A stretch of DNA of 64,000 bases, from the NCBI GenBank assembly GCA_022820025.1, contig JAJEGF010000025.1:209522-273521 (forward strand), written 5' to 3'. This DNA is from Chloroflexota bacterium. GTDB lineage: Bacteria > Chloroflexota > UBA11872. Below the pieces are notes generated by a model, which worked only from the letters and a program-made list of their open reading frames with translations, made no database searches and was not told the DNA's origin. Of the stretch, positions 51,501-58,978 are shown piece after piece (the first letter of the stretch is position 1; the number at the start of each line of letters is the position of its first letter). The translations under genes were made by a program, and so were the position numbers.

Positions 51501-51682
51501 ATGGGGCCGTCGAAGAACGACCAGCGCTGCCCGTCGGCATTCTTGGCGCGCAGCCGGTTGAACGTGTCTTCCGCGGCCCAGAGGTCCAGCATCCGCCGTT
51601 CCATGGACGGGAAGTCCAGTTCGTCCGGCAGCGGCTCAAACGCGGACATGGGCTTCGTGGGGCTTGAGGTGTCGTCACTCAT
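48512..51682 (-). CDS. ileS: isoleucyl-tRNA synthetase (class I, variant signature)
   Basis: A 1056-residue synthetase. The N-terminal HIGH region reads NPMGVHHAWGRTYKD. The CP1 editing domain is present (IWTTTPWTLAANVAAAVHP, EGTGVVHIAPGAGEEDF). Zinc-like pairs occur in WCARCGT and HCWRCQEE. The KMSKS loop is unusual: RAMHKSWGNAIDFGEA. The anticodon-binding and C-terminal parts follow (WYVRRGRRRYWKS). The Ile-type T-box upstream supports isoleucine specificity. The variant KMSKS is shared, as I recall, with a separate IleRS-like group annotated only as class I tRNA ligases. It starts four bases after the AlaX-like gene. Confidence 0.88.
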   Translation of the reverse strand: MSDDTSSPTKPMSAFEPLPDELDFPSMERRMLDLWAAEDTFNRLRAKNADGQRWSFFDGPITANNPMGVHHAWGRTYKDVYQRYRAMRGYHQRYQNGFDCQGLWLEVEVEKDLGFNSKRDIEEFGLESFADACRERVEKFSGVQTQQSVRLGQWMDWDDSYFTHSDTNIEHIWHFLRRCNERGWIAAAQRAMPWCARCGTALSQHELIDTYEEVEHDAVYVRLPIHGRPGTWLLIWTTTPWTLAANVAAAVHPDLTYVEVAADDGRYLLAEAAMPEVFGVDADVVAWRQGADLLDLTYDGPFDDLPAVHGVTHRVIPWTDVGADEGTGVVHIAPGAGEEDFRLGQDLGLEVLVPIDENGAYTAGYDWLTGRDAREVADDVVADLRQRGLLHRHHTYTHRYPHCWRCQEELVFRVDDEWFIRADEVRQPMLDAAATVNWTPEYAGARMADWLRNMGDWNISRRRYWGLPLPFYPCQSCGHLTVIGSKAHLEDRAIEGLDQLRELHRPWIDRVTIRCESCEAPTNRIDAVGDAWLDAGIVPFSTLGYLQNSAEFENWYPADFITEMREQIRLWFYSMLFMSVTIQNQSPYQSVFVYEKLNDETGRAMHKSWGNAIDFGEAAERMGADVMRWLYAGHNPLYNINFGYGPATEVKRRMLTLWNVYSFFVTYARLDGFDPTAPRIPVAERPDLDRWALSRLQGLIDTMTASLDDYLVHRGVQAAQEFIEELSNWYVRRGRRRYWKSDSDDDKQAAYQTLYELLTSLVRLLAPVMPFWTDDIYQNLVRRADPEAPGSVHLTDWPEADDTLRDPDLDAAMALAQQVVRAGRAARNSANVKLRQPLRSALVRVADDADWDAVTALQPHVLDELNVKELRRMTSEHELVDYQVRPNYRALGPRFGRHVREVAAALDALDAPAAVRELDELGSLHIEVEGVNETLEPGDLDVRRTPREGFGVAEQDGVIVAIATDIDDELAREGLARELVHATQGLRRDAGLEVSDRIKLWLDGPAALHETLAAHESEIAAEVLAVEVNEGSPPERAAEAAPTLNGVPVTVRLTRT

Positions 51683-51686
51683 GGGG

Positions 51687-52409
51687 TCAGTCCGTCAGGG
51701 CGATTTCGAGGCGGCGGTTGATGCGCCCCTTGTTGGCGGCGTTGATGATGGCGACGCGGCCGACCTCGTCGGTGTTGGCGACGTGCGTGCCGCCGTCGGC
51801 CTGGCGGTCCAGGCCCTCGATTTCCACGATGCGGATGTTGGCGATGTGGGCGGGGACCAGGTTGACGTGGGTGCGGATCAGGTCGGGCAGTTCCAGGGCT
51901 TCGGCGCGGGGCAGTTCGTAGGCGCGCACGGGCCGGGCGGCGGCCAGTTCGGCGTTGAGACGCTCCTCGATCTCGTCGCGCACTTCGTTAATCCGGATGC
52001 CTTCCAGCGAGAAGTCCATGCGGGCCTTGCCACCGTCGTCGTAGATGTGGCTGCCGGTCACATCGGCCTGCCAGCCGGTCCAGACCACGCCGGAAAGGGC
52101 ATGCAGCGCGGTGTGCAGGCGCATGAAGGCGTAACGCAGGTCCCAGTCCAGGTGACCGGTAACGGCGGTTCCGGCCGGCGGCGATTCGCCCTCCAGCCGG
52201 TGGACGATGTCCCCGCCCTGGCGGCGCACGGCGGTTACCGGCCAGACCTGCCCATGGGCGCGCAGTTCGCCGACGTCGGTGGGCTGCCCGCCGCCGTGCG
52301 GATAGAAGGCCGTACGGTCCAGCGCCACCCCGTCCGGCCGCACGGCCGTGACCGTGGCCTCGAAGTCGCGCAGGTAGCTGTCGGCGTAGAACAGTGCTTC
52401 GGTCGCCAT
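51687..52409 (-). CDS. AlaX-like alanyl-tRNA editing-domain protein
   Basis: A 240-residue protein with the second additional domain (SAD) of AlaRS/ThrRS. The N-terminal part has DRTAFYPHGGGQPTDVG, the AlaX entry motif. Zinc-site residues are HTALH (HxxxH, in MRLHTALHALSG) and the final His of DRQADGGTHVANTDEVG; the Cys of the usual CGGTH motif is replaced by Asp. AlaX proteins hydrolyse Ser or Gly wrongly attached to tRNA-Ala. Here the gene is the first behind an Ile-type T-box and is co-transcribed with ileS, which suggests a link to isoleucine charging. GGGAG lies six bases before the ATG. Confidence 0.85.
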   Translation of the reverse strand: MATEALFYADSYLRDFEATVTAVRPDGVALDRTAFYPHGGGQPTDVGELRAHGQVWPVTAVRRQGGDIVHRLEGESPPAGTAVTGHLDWDLRYAFMRLHTALHALSGVVWTGWQADVTGSHIYDDGGKARMDFSLEGIRINEVRDEIEERLNAELAAARPVRAYELPRAEALELPDLIRTHVNLVPAHIANIRIVEIEGLDRQADGGTHVANTDEVGRVAIINAANKGRINRRLEIALTD

Positions 52410-52420
52410 CTCGCTCCCAC

Positions 52421-52700
52421 AAAGAAAAAACCCGTCCCCGACGGGACGGGTCGAAAAACCCGCGGTACCACCCGCGTTGCGCGGCCACGAGGACCGCGCC
52501 GCTCACCCGGCACGCGCCGCGAGGCGGATGCCGTTGCGCCGATTACGGAGCGCAACTCCGTCCGGTTCTACCAGCCCCTGGGGCCTTCGACCGGCGGCTC
52601 GGGAAGGATGTTCCAGCGGGACCCTGACCGCCCGGCTTCCACCGTCCCGGGCTCGCTGCGGCGGGCCGCCCGCCAAACGCGTTTCCGTCAACGCCTTTGC
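52421..52700 (-). promoter_or_regulatory. T-box riboswitch leader of alaX-ileS
   Basis: The minus strand has the T-box GGGTGGTACCGCGGG (52459-52473) just before a terminator. Stem I elements upstream are GTTGACGGAAACG, GCAGCGAGCCCGG with GGTGGAAGCCGGGCGG, and the specifier-loop 3' strand GGAACATCCTTCCCGAGCC, in which the triplet at the specifier position is ATC (isoleucine). That agrees with ileS as a downstream gene. Uncharged tRNA-Ile would stabilise the antiterminator. Confidence 0.92.
52425..52450 (-). terminator. T-box intrinsic terminator of the alaX-ileS leader
   Basis: On the minus strand CCCGTCCC-GTCG-GGGACGGG is followed by TTTTTT. The stem is the same as in the ilvB leader terminator, so the two leaders probably derive from a common ancestor. 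Confidence 0.92.
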
Positions 52701-52749
52701 TACAGGGATGGAGTGTCGCCGCCGACTTTGCGACGGTCAAGACTTTGAG

Positions 52750-52807
52750 CAGTGGCTGGTGGTCAGTGGCTAGTGAAGCGACTGGCCGCCGATCACCAGC
52801 CACTGAC
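52750..52807. repeat. nested inverted repeats between an ABC operon end and the T-box
   Basis: CAGTGGCTGGTG (52750-52761) is matched perfectly by CACCAGCCACTG (52794-52805). GTCAGTGGCT (52762-52771) is matched by AGCCACTGAC (52798-52807). The right arm can thus pair with either left arm. The element ends 13 bases before the stop codon of the permease gene and could terminate or stabilise its mRNA. Confidence 0.6.
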
Positions 52808-52820
52808 TACCGGTCGCCGG

Positions 52821-53723
52821 CTACTCCCCCTTTGCGCCGGCGATATCGCGGCGCTGGAAGATCCAGAAGGACAGGCCGCTGAGGACCACGATGTAGGCCA
52901 GCGAGACGAGGAAGCCCTGCAGGGCTTCGGGTTGCATGGCGAGGACCGCGGCTTCGCCAAACGACTCGTCGCCGCCACCGGAAAAGAGCGCGCCGCCGGT
53001 GGTGCCCAGCCAGCCGCCGACCGCCTGGCCGAGGACGAAGCCGGATATCCGCTCGAACCAGTCGAAGTTGGTCAGGATGCTGAGCACGATGCCCTCGGCC
53101 ACGGCATAGCCGAGCGCCAGCCCGATAGCCGTGCCGGAGGACGTGGTAACGACGGCGAAGAACAGACCCAGCGCCACGTACGGCAGCAACCCAAAGATGG
53201 CCTTACCGAACGTGCGCCCCACCTCGACCCATTCCGCCGACTCGGCAAGCCAACTGCCGCCTTCCAATGTCAGCGAGGCGATGAAGCTGCTCAGCGCCAT
53301 GCTGAGGGCCCCGACGATCAGCGCGCCAACGCCCAGGAGGGCGACGAGCAGCAGCTTGGAGGCCAGCAATTGCCAGCGCCCGGCGCCGCGCGTCAGGACC
53401 GTGCGCACCGTGCCCCAGCCGTACTCGGTGCCGGTCAACGAGGCGGCCAGGATCATGATGAGGATGATGCTGAACCCGTGCGAGATCGCGAGCCCGATCA
53501 CCGCGTTGTTTGGAAAGGCCAGGAGTCCCAGGAAGTCTCCGCTGACGCTGGCGGTGCCGCCGTCGCCCAGCGTCACCTCGTCGCCGACGCGGAACAAGGC
53601 ATAGGCGCTCCAGAACGTGATTTGCAACAGCAGCACGCTGACGAACAGCAGAATCCAGGGCATGCGCCGGCGGCGCAGCTTGAACCACTCCCAGCGGGTG
53701 AGGGACAGGGTTTCAGCAATCAT
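52821..53723 (-). CDS. ABC-2 type transporter permease (second of a pair)
   Basis: A 300-residue membrane protein with about six hydrophobic segments, starting LTRWEWFKLRRRRMPWILLF (cytosolic basic coupling helix then TM1). FSIILIMILAASLTGTEYGW, then GTVRTVLTRGAGRW is the conserved ABC-2 loop. It is closely related to the next gene upstream (same length, LTRLEWYKLRHRRMPWILL), so the exporter may use a heterodimeric channel. It is the last gene of an ATPase-permease-permease operon; the substrate is unknown. The ATG at 53723 begins the conserved part. Confidence 0.85.
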   Translation of the reverse strand: MIAETLSLTRWEWFKLRRRRMPWILLFVSVLLLQITFWSAYALFRVGDEVTLGDGGTASVSGDFLGLLAFPNNAVIGLAISHGFSIILIMILAASLTGTEYGWGTVRTVLTRGAGRWQLLASKLLLVALLGVGALIVGALSMALSSFIASLTLEGGSWLAESAEWVEVGRTFGKAIFGLLPYVALGLFFAVVTTSSGTAIGLALGYAVAEGIVLSILTNFDWFERISGFVLGQAVGGWLGTTGGALFSGGGDESFGEAAVLAMQPEALQGFLVSLAYIVVLSGLSFWIFQRRDIAGAKGE

Positions 53724-53806
53724 TTGGGCCGTTCCCTCTTTTGATAAGGAGAGTTCAGGAGGTCGAGCGCAGCGAATGTGCGGGGCGCATTGTCCTGCAT
53801 GGGCCG

Positions 53807-54694
53807 CTACTCGCCCCTGGCGCCGGCGACTTCGCGGCGCTGGAATACCCAGAAGGCCGCGCCGCTCAGCACGACGACATAGGCCAGGAGGACAAGAAAT
53901 GACTGCGAAGCGTCCGGGAGTCCGGCGGTCGTCCCTGACGACTGGAACGACACGCCGGTTTCGGTCTGCACCCATCCGCTGACGGCTCGCCCCAGGATGA
54001 AACCGGCGACGCGCTGAAACCAGTCGAAACCGGCCAGCACGTTAACCAGGATCGACTCCACGAAGTAGTAGCCCAGCGATATGCCGATAGCGGCGCCCGA
54101 GGATGACGTCAGGACCGCCGCGAATACCGCCAGCGCAATGTAGGGCAGCATGCCGAAGACGGCTTTGCCGAACCCGATGCCAAGATCGGACCAGTCGGCG
54201 GAGGACGAGATCCAGTCTGCGTCCAGGGTTGCCAGGTCTATAGCGCTACTCACGGCTACCGACGCGGTGGCAACGATAAGGACGGCGACGCTGAGCCCGG
54301 CCAGCATCAGTAGCTTGGCGGCCAGCAGCGGCCAGCGACCCGTGCCCTTGGTCAGCGCGGTGCGCAGCGTGCCCCAGCCGTATTCCGTTCCGATCAGCGA
54401 CGCGGCCAGGATCATGAGCAGGATGCCGCCGAACCCGTGCGCGACGATGAGCCCGTTGGTGAGGCTGGTCGGAAAGGCAAACATCTCGAGAAACTGGTCG
54501 GTGGTCGAGATCGTGGTCGTGCTTGACGCTCCACCTTCACCGACCGCCACCTCGCCGCTACGGAACAGCGCATAGCTAGCCCAGAAGGCGATCTGCACCA
54601 GCAGCACGGCGAAACCCAACAGGATCCAGGGCATGCGGCGGTGGCGGAGCTTGTACCACTCCAGGCGGGTCAAGGGCAGAACCTGGGCAATCAT
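53807..54694 (-). CDS. ABC-2 type transporter permease (first of a pair)
   Basis: A 295-residue permease with six hydrophobic segments, including ILLMILAASLIGTEYGWGTL and YVVVLSGAAFWVFQRRE at the C-terminus. Its ATG overlaps the ATPase stop by four bases. It is the tandem paralogue of the gene at 52821, about half identical by eye. The two permeases probably pair with the ATPase at 54691. Confidence 0.86.
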   Translation of the reverse strand: MIAQVLPLTRLEWYKLRHRRMPWILLGFAVLLVQIAFWASYALFRSGEVAVGEGGASSTTTISTTDQFLEMFAFPTSLTNGLIVAHGFGGILLMILAASLIGTEYGWGTLRTALTKGTGRWPLLAAKLLMLAGLSVAVLIVATASVAVSSAIDLATLDADWISSSADWSDLGIGFGKAVFGMLPYIALAVFAAVLTSSSGAAIGISLGYYFVESILVNVLAGFDWFQRVAGFILGRAVSGWVQTETGVSFQSSGTTAGLPDASQSFLVLLAYVVVLSGAAFWVFQRREVAGARGE

Positions 54695-55605
54695 TCGGAC
54701 CGTTCTCCGTTCTCGCCGGTGATGTCCAGGAAGTACTGCTCGAGGGAGACCTGGAGCGGGGCGATTTCGGTGACGTAGACCTCGGACTTGCTGAGCAGGG
54801 CGGTCAACTCGGACGAGCGCTCGTGCGCGATCGTGACTACCAGCGCGTCGTCTTCGGCGCTGGCGGACTCCACCTCGTCCGACGCTGTCAGGATCTCCAG
54901 GGCCTTGGCGTCGTCGGTCGTCCGCAAACGCACCTGCTCCTGCGGACGCAGCAGGTCGGCCACGTCGCCCTGCACCACCAGGCGCCCCTTGGCGATGATG
55001 GCCACGCTGTCGCAGACCTGTTCGACCTCGTTGAGCAGGTGGCTGGAGAGCAGGATCGTGCGGCCTTCGGATCCGAGATCGCGAATCAGGTCGCGAACTT
55101 CGGCCATGCCGGAGGGATCCATGCCGTTGGTGGGCTCGTCCAGCAGCAACAATTCGGGATCGCCCAGCAGCGCGTAGGCCAGGCCCAGGCGTTGCTTCAT
55201 GCCGAGCGAGTAGGTTTTAAAGGCGTCGTTCGCGCGCCCGGCCAGCCCCACGAGTTCCAGCAACCGGTCCAGTTCGCGGGAGTCGTTGCGACCCATGACG
55301 CCCTGGAAGTAGGCGAGGTTGCGGCGGCCCGAGAGGTAGGGATAAAACGCCGGCGTTTCCACGATCGCGCCGATGCGGCGCAGGGCGTCCCTGCCGCCGC
55401 CGTTAGTTCCCAGCAGGCTGAAGCTGCCGGACGTGGGCCGGACCAACCCGAGCAGCATGCCCATCACGGTGGTCTTGCCCGCGCCGTTGGGGCCGAGCAG
55501 TCCGAACACGTGGCCGCGGGGGACCTGCAAGGAGAGTTGGTCCACGGCCAGCACGCGGCCATAGCGCTTGGTGAGCGCCTTGGTTTCAATCACGGTGTCG
55601 GTCAT
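54691..55605 (-). CDS. ABC transporter ATP-binding protein
   Basis: A 304-residue ATPase driving the two permeases downstream. Walker A is GLLGPNGAGKTTVMGML, the Q-loop region GAIVETPAFYPYLSGR, the signature YSLGMKQRLGLAYALLG and Walker B LLLLDEPTNGMDP, followed by the switch His in LSSHLLNEVE. The C-terminal ~80 residues are the extension typical of the bacitracin/antibiotic-resistance-like DRA subfamily. The ATG at 55605 is used; the longer frame is not conserved. Confidence 0.93.
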   Translation of the reverse strand: MTDTVIETKALTKRYGRVLAVDQLSLQVPRGHVFGLLGPNGAGKTTVMGMLLGLVRPTSGSFSLLGTNGGGRDALRRIGAIVETPAFYPYLSGRRNLAYFQGVMGRNDSRELDRLLELVGLAGRANDAFKTYSLGMKQRLGLAYALLGDPELLLLDEPTNGMDPSGMAEVRDLIRDLGSEGRTILLSSHLLNEVEQVCDSVAIIAKGRLVVQGDVADLLRPQEQVRLRTTDDAKALEILTASDEVESASAEDDALVVTIAHERSSELTALLSKSEVYVTEIAPLQVSLEQYFLDITGENGERSE

Positions 55606-55769
55606 GGCCGAGGTCTCCTGGGCAAGCTGCGCATCTGACGCTCCTTGTGCGGCGTTCACGCGGCTCACTGTAGGCGGGGCCGCGCAATGCGCCATCGCCC
55701 GAACGGCGTAATTTCGGGCCCGCGGGTCGGCCGAAAGGACTACGAACGTTCGGTCGGCGGCCGATGAAT

Positions 55770-56333
55770 TTAGCTATAGGCGGCGCCATCGATGATGGCG
55801 AGAAGGTTGCCGGAATCCGGCCAGTCGCGTTGGTGGGCGCCGACGCTGATGAAGCGGATACGGCCCCCGGGGTCGACCAGGAACACGCTGGGACGCGCGA
55901 TGTTCCAGGACTCGAAGTTGGCGCGAACGTAGACGCCATAGCGGCGGATCGCGGCGCGATCGGGATCGGCCAGGAGCGGGAACGGCAGCGTCAGGCCTCT
56001 CGCGAAGCGCCGCACGCCCTCCGGCCCTTGACCGTAGACGCCGACGATTGAGACCTTGCGCCGCTCCCATTCCTCCAGCTCGCCCGCGAGCTGCGCCAGA
56101 TATCTCCGGCAGTTCGGTCACCAAGTATGGCGGAGGAAGATCAGGAGTTGCCACTGGCCGGAGGCGGGGATTTCACAGAGTTGGTCGGGGTCCGAAGCGA
56201 GCGGCAGGGTGAAGCGGGGCGCGGGGTCACCGAGCCCGAGCGTTTCCGAGCCCTCGGCACGCGGCAAGGCAGGACTTTCGTGGGTGTCTGGGCGAGTGGC
56301 GCAAACCTGAGTATCGCAATGCCGCGCGCCCAC
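55770..56333 (-). CDS. selenoprotein redoxin (peroxiredoxin-like, UxxC), in-frame UGA read as Sec
   Basis: Read through the in-frame TGA at 56118-56120, this is a 187-residue thioredoxin-fold protein. It opens with LGLGDPAPRFTLPLASDP, then WQLLIFLRHTWUPNCRRYL with Sec72 and Cys75 at the place of the redox CxxC, followed by RKVSIVGVYGQGPEGVRRFA, PFPLLADPDRAAIRRYGVY and ARPSVFLVDPGGRIRFISVG: the full AhpC/TSA order. The frame is intact for 115 codons after the TGA. A hairpin with a G-containing loop sits at the distance expected of a bacterial SECIS. The GTG start lies 12 bases after the permease gene. Its likely role is thiol or peroxide reduction. The alternative is a nonsense mutation at a former Cys. 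Confidence 0.75.
56076..56093 (-). promoter_or_regulatory. candidate bacterial SECIS hairpin
   Basis: On the minus strand CAGCTCG-CGGG-CGAGCTG forms a perfect 7-bp stem with a 4-base loop. It starts 25 bases after the TGA, with its loop 32-35 bases after it and a G among the first two loop positions. These features fit the general bacterial SECIS rules (loop 16-37 bases downstream, G in the loop). Confidence 0.55.
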
Positions 56334-56345
56334 GGCAGCCGGAAT

Positions 56346-57155
56346 TCAGGCGACGATGTCGCGGCGCCGGAAGATGACGAGCGAGATGGCCGCCGTTACG
56401 ACGGCGGTGACGCCCAAAACCAGCGTGTCGCGCCAAATGAAGTCGCCGGGCCCGAGCTGATCCACCGGGTTCCAGTAACCGAAGATGCTGGCTTTCTCCA
56501 GCCACTCCAGGTTGGAGGCAATGTCCGCCACGAGCAGCAACACGAACATGATCACGATGATGCCGGCGGCCAGACCATAAGTTCGACCGGGCTGCAGGAT
56601 CAGCGTGGCCAGCAAGAGCCCGCCGCCGGCGATGGCCAGCGTGAAGACCAGCATCTGCAGGTGGACCAGCAGCAACTCGAGCGCGCCCAACTCAACCTCG
56701 CTGGCCCAAATGGCCGCGCCGATCAAAATCGCAACGTACGAAGCGGCAATCACCACGGTGGTGAGAATCAGCAAGGCCGCGATGCGCGATAGCAGGAAGC
56801 GCGTGCGGCTGATCGGCGCGGACAGAAGTACATCCAGCGTGCCGGACCCGAAGTCGCGCGTAATCAGCCCGGCGCCGAACCAGATACCGAAATAAGCCAG
56901 CACCAGCATAAGGGTGCTGGTGTACTGCGAGCTGAAGTAGCTGTAGAACGTGTTCTGCTGGGCCGTCGCCCCCGCAACCTGGGTGCCGCCAAAGACCTCG
57001 CTGCCACCCATGGCCTGGGTGAGGTCGTCCCAGTTTTCGGCAAACAACGGCCACAGGCCCATGATCAGCAGGCCCAACGCGAATATCCCGAAGTCAAACC
57101 ATAAGGTCGCGAGCCGCCGGGTACGCAGGGTCACGCGGATGATGCTGAGGTTCAT
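56346..57155 (-). CDS. ABC-2 type transporter permease
   Basis: A 269-residue membrane protein with six hydrophobic segments, starting LSIIRVTLRTRRLATLWFDF. Segments include the conserved ARDFGSGTLDVLLSAPISRTRF-like TRDFGSGTLDVLLSAPISRT and TLVLGVTAVVTAAISLVIF near the end. The ATG overlaps the ATPase stop by four bases. With the ATPase it forms a simple exporter of unknown substrate; the selenoprotein redoxin follows directly. Confidence 0.88.
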   Translation of the reverse strand: MNLSIIRVTLRTRRLATLWFDFGIFALGLLIMGLWPLFAENWDDLTQAMGGSEVFGGTQVAGATAQQNTFYSYFSSQYTSTLMLVLAYFGIWFGAGLITRDFGSGTLDVLLSAPISRTRFLLSRIAALLILTTVVIAASYVAILIGAAIWASEVELGALELLLVHLQMLVFTLAIAGGGLLLATLILQPGRTYGLAAGIIVIMFVLLLVADIASNLEWLEKASIFGYWNPVDQLGPGDFIWRDTLVLGVTAVVTAAISLVIFRRRDIVA

Positions 57156-58042
57156 GCACCACCCTCGCTTTCGTAGTGCTGCAGGAACGATTCCTCAAAG
57201 CTGGGCTCGTCGGTCTCCAGATCGACCACCGTGTGCCGCGCCAGCGCCTTGATGACCGGATCGATTGAGCCGCTGACCTCGAAGCGCGCCGTGCCGTCCT
57301 CAACGCTGATGTCGCTGACGCCCGGGATTGTCAGGTCGGCGGGCGCCTCGCCGTCGAAGGTGACGGTGACGCGCCGGACACGCGCGACGCTGAGATCGGC
57401 GACGGTGTCCACCTGAACCAGCCGCCCCAGGCGCAGGATGCCGACGCGATCGCAGAGAGCTTCGGCCTCGGACAGCACGTGCGTGGAGAGCAGCACGGTG
57501 CGGCCCTCGTCGCGCAACTCGCTGATGATCTTGCCGAACTCCTGCTGCACCAGCGGATCGAGACCTCGCGTTGGCTCATCGACGACGTAGACAGGCACGT
57601 CCTCTTGCAGCGCCCGCACCACGACGACCTTCTGGCGGTTGCCCATCGAGAGGTCGCCGATCTTGCGGGACGTGTCAAGTTCCAGCCGCTCGGTCAGCTC
57701 GTCGCGCCGCTTCCGCGGCGCGTCGGTCAGGCTGCCGAAAGTGTCCAGATACTGCCCGACCTTCATGAACTCATAGAGGCTGCTGTCGCTGGGTAGGAAG
57801 CTCATGGCGTCGCGGGCGGCGGGACCGTCGCGGTGAACATCGAGCCCCAGCACCTCGGCGCGTCCGCGCGTGGGCCGCATCAGCCCCATCAGCAGGCGGA
57901 TGGTGGTGGTCTTGCCGGCGCCGTTTGGCCCGAGATAGCCGAAGATCTCACCGGTACGAACTTCCAGGTTCAGGTCGGTGAGGGCCTCAACGTCGCCGTA
58001 GTGCTTGGTCAAGCCCCAGGTCTGGATGGCGATGTCGCTCAT
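57152..58042 (-). CDS. ABC transporter ATP-binding protein
   Basis: A 296-residue ATPase. Walker A is GYLGPNGAGKTTTIRLLMGL. The signature LSMGNRQKVVVVRALQ has NR where GQ is common. Walker B is PVYVVDEPTRGLDP, followed by LSTHVLSEAEALCDRVG. The C-terminal extension (TVTFDGEAPADLTIPGV) is typical of drug or lipid exporters. It is the first gene of a three-gene set: ATPase, permease, redoxin. Confidence 0.93.
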   Translation of the reverse strand: MSDIAIQTWGLTKHYGDVEALTDLNLEVRTGEIFGYLGPNGAGKTTTIRLLMGLMRPTRGRAEVLGLDVHRDGPAARDAMSFLPSDSSLYEFMKVGQYLDTFGSLTDAPRKRRDELTERLELDTSRKIGDLSMGNRQKVVVVRALQEDVPVYVVDEPTRGLDPLVQQEFGKIISELRDEGRTVLLSTHVLSEAEALCDRVGILRLGRLVQVDTVADLSVARVRRVTVTFDGEAPADLTIPGVSDISVEDGTARFEVSGSIDPVIKALARHTVVDLETDEPSFEESFLQHYESEGGA

Positions 58043-58182
58043 GGCGGCCCGGAAGCCTCCGCTCGCGCCCTCGGGCGGCTGTCCGGTGGGTTCTCTTGGC
58101 TCGGGCGCCTCAATGTATCAGCCACTGCGGCACCGGCTATGTGGCAAACGTTACGGCCGCCGCGTACCGCCTAGACTGCCGC

Positions 58183-58815
58183 ATGCGGCTGGACCTGTTT
58201 CCGCTCAATACCGTCCTGTTTCCCGGCATGCGCCTGCCGCTGCACATTTTCGAGCCGCGCTACCGGTCCATGCTGGGCCGCTGCATCGAGACCAAGGGCG
58301 AGTTTGGGGTGGTCCTGATCGCCGAGGGCGAGGAAGTGGGCCCGACGGCCATTCCCTACCAGATCGGCACCACGGCACGGGTGGAGAAGGTTGAGTACCT
58401 GCCCGACGGCCGCTTCAACCTGCTGGCCCTGGGCGAGACGCGCTTCCGGATCGAGCGCATCGTGGCCGAAGAACCGCACGTCGTCGGCGAGGTGGAACTG
58501 GCGCCCATGCCGGCCGATTCCGACGACGCCACGTTGCAGGCCGTGGAGGACGTGCGGGAGCGCTTCGAGCGGCTGGTGACCCTGATGATCGAGATCCAGG
58601 CCGGCTACATGCCGGAGTTCGAACTACCGGACGATCCCATCCAGCTGGCCTATCTGATCGCGGCCGGAATACCCACCGGTCCGGGGAGCGCCCAACGCCT
58701 GTTGGAAGCCGACTCGCTGGCCGATCTACTGTCGCTGGAGCGCGAACTGCTGGACCTGCGCATGGAACAGGCGCTGCGCCGCCTGCAGGAAAAGCTGGAC
58801 GCTCGGCGGAACTGA
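58183..58815 (+). CDS. Lon N-terminal (LON substrate-binding) domain protein
   Basis: A 210-residue stand-alone LON domain protein. The start LDLFPLNTVLFPGMRLPLHI and then EPRYRSMLGRCIE is the family hallmark, followed by FGVVLIAEGEEVGP, IGTTARVEKVEYLPDGR and LLALGETRFRIERI. A helical part from about residue 110 ends in a coiled-coil-like LDLRMEQALRRLQEKLDARR. There is no AAA+ or protease domain. Such proteins are thought to bind unfolded or partner proteins; in some lineages they are named peptidase S16 N-terminal proteins. The ATG at 58183 begins the domain exactly. Confidence 0.9.
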   Translation: MRLDLFPLNTVLFPGMRLPLHIFEPRYRSMLGRCIETKGEFGVVLIAEGEEVGPTAIPYQIGTTARVEKVEYLPDGRFNLLALGETRFRIERIVAEEPHVVGEVELAPMPADSDDATLQAVEDVRERFERLVTLMIEIQAGYMPEFELPDDPIQLAYLIAAGIPTGPGSAQRLLEADSLADLLSLERELLDLRMEQALRRLQEKLDARRN

Positions 58816-58978
58816 GGTTCAGACCCCTTGCGCGCCGCGCGGGCCGCTACGGGCAGGTAGGACCGGTGGCGCCTCCCGGATTGGGGTCGGCGCGCGGCAG
58901 TCGACAGACTTCCTGGTTCATGCGCTCGCTGTCTCGGCTAGAGTCAAGTACACGTGGGCCAGGAACTGAGGCGGTCTG

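Noticed and set aside
55774-56154. Possibility that the redoxin is simply a pseudogene or two separate genes
   Set aside because: The TGA sits exactly at the redox Cys position, the frame remains intact after it, and a SECIS-like hairpin follows. A pseudogene remains possible but is less likely.
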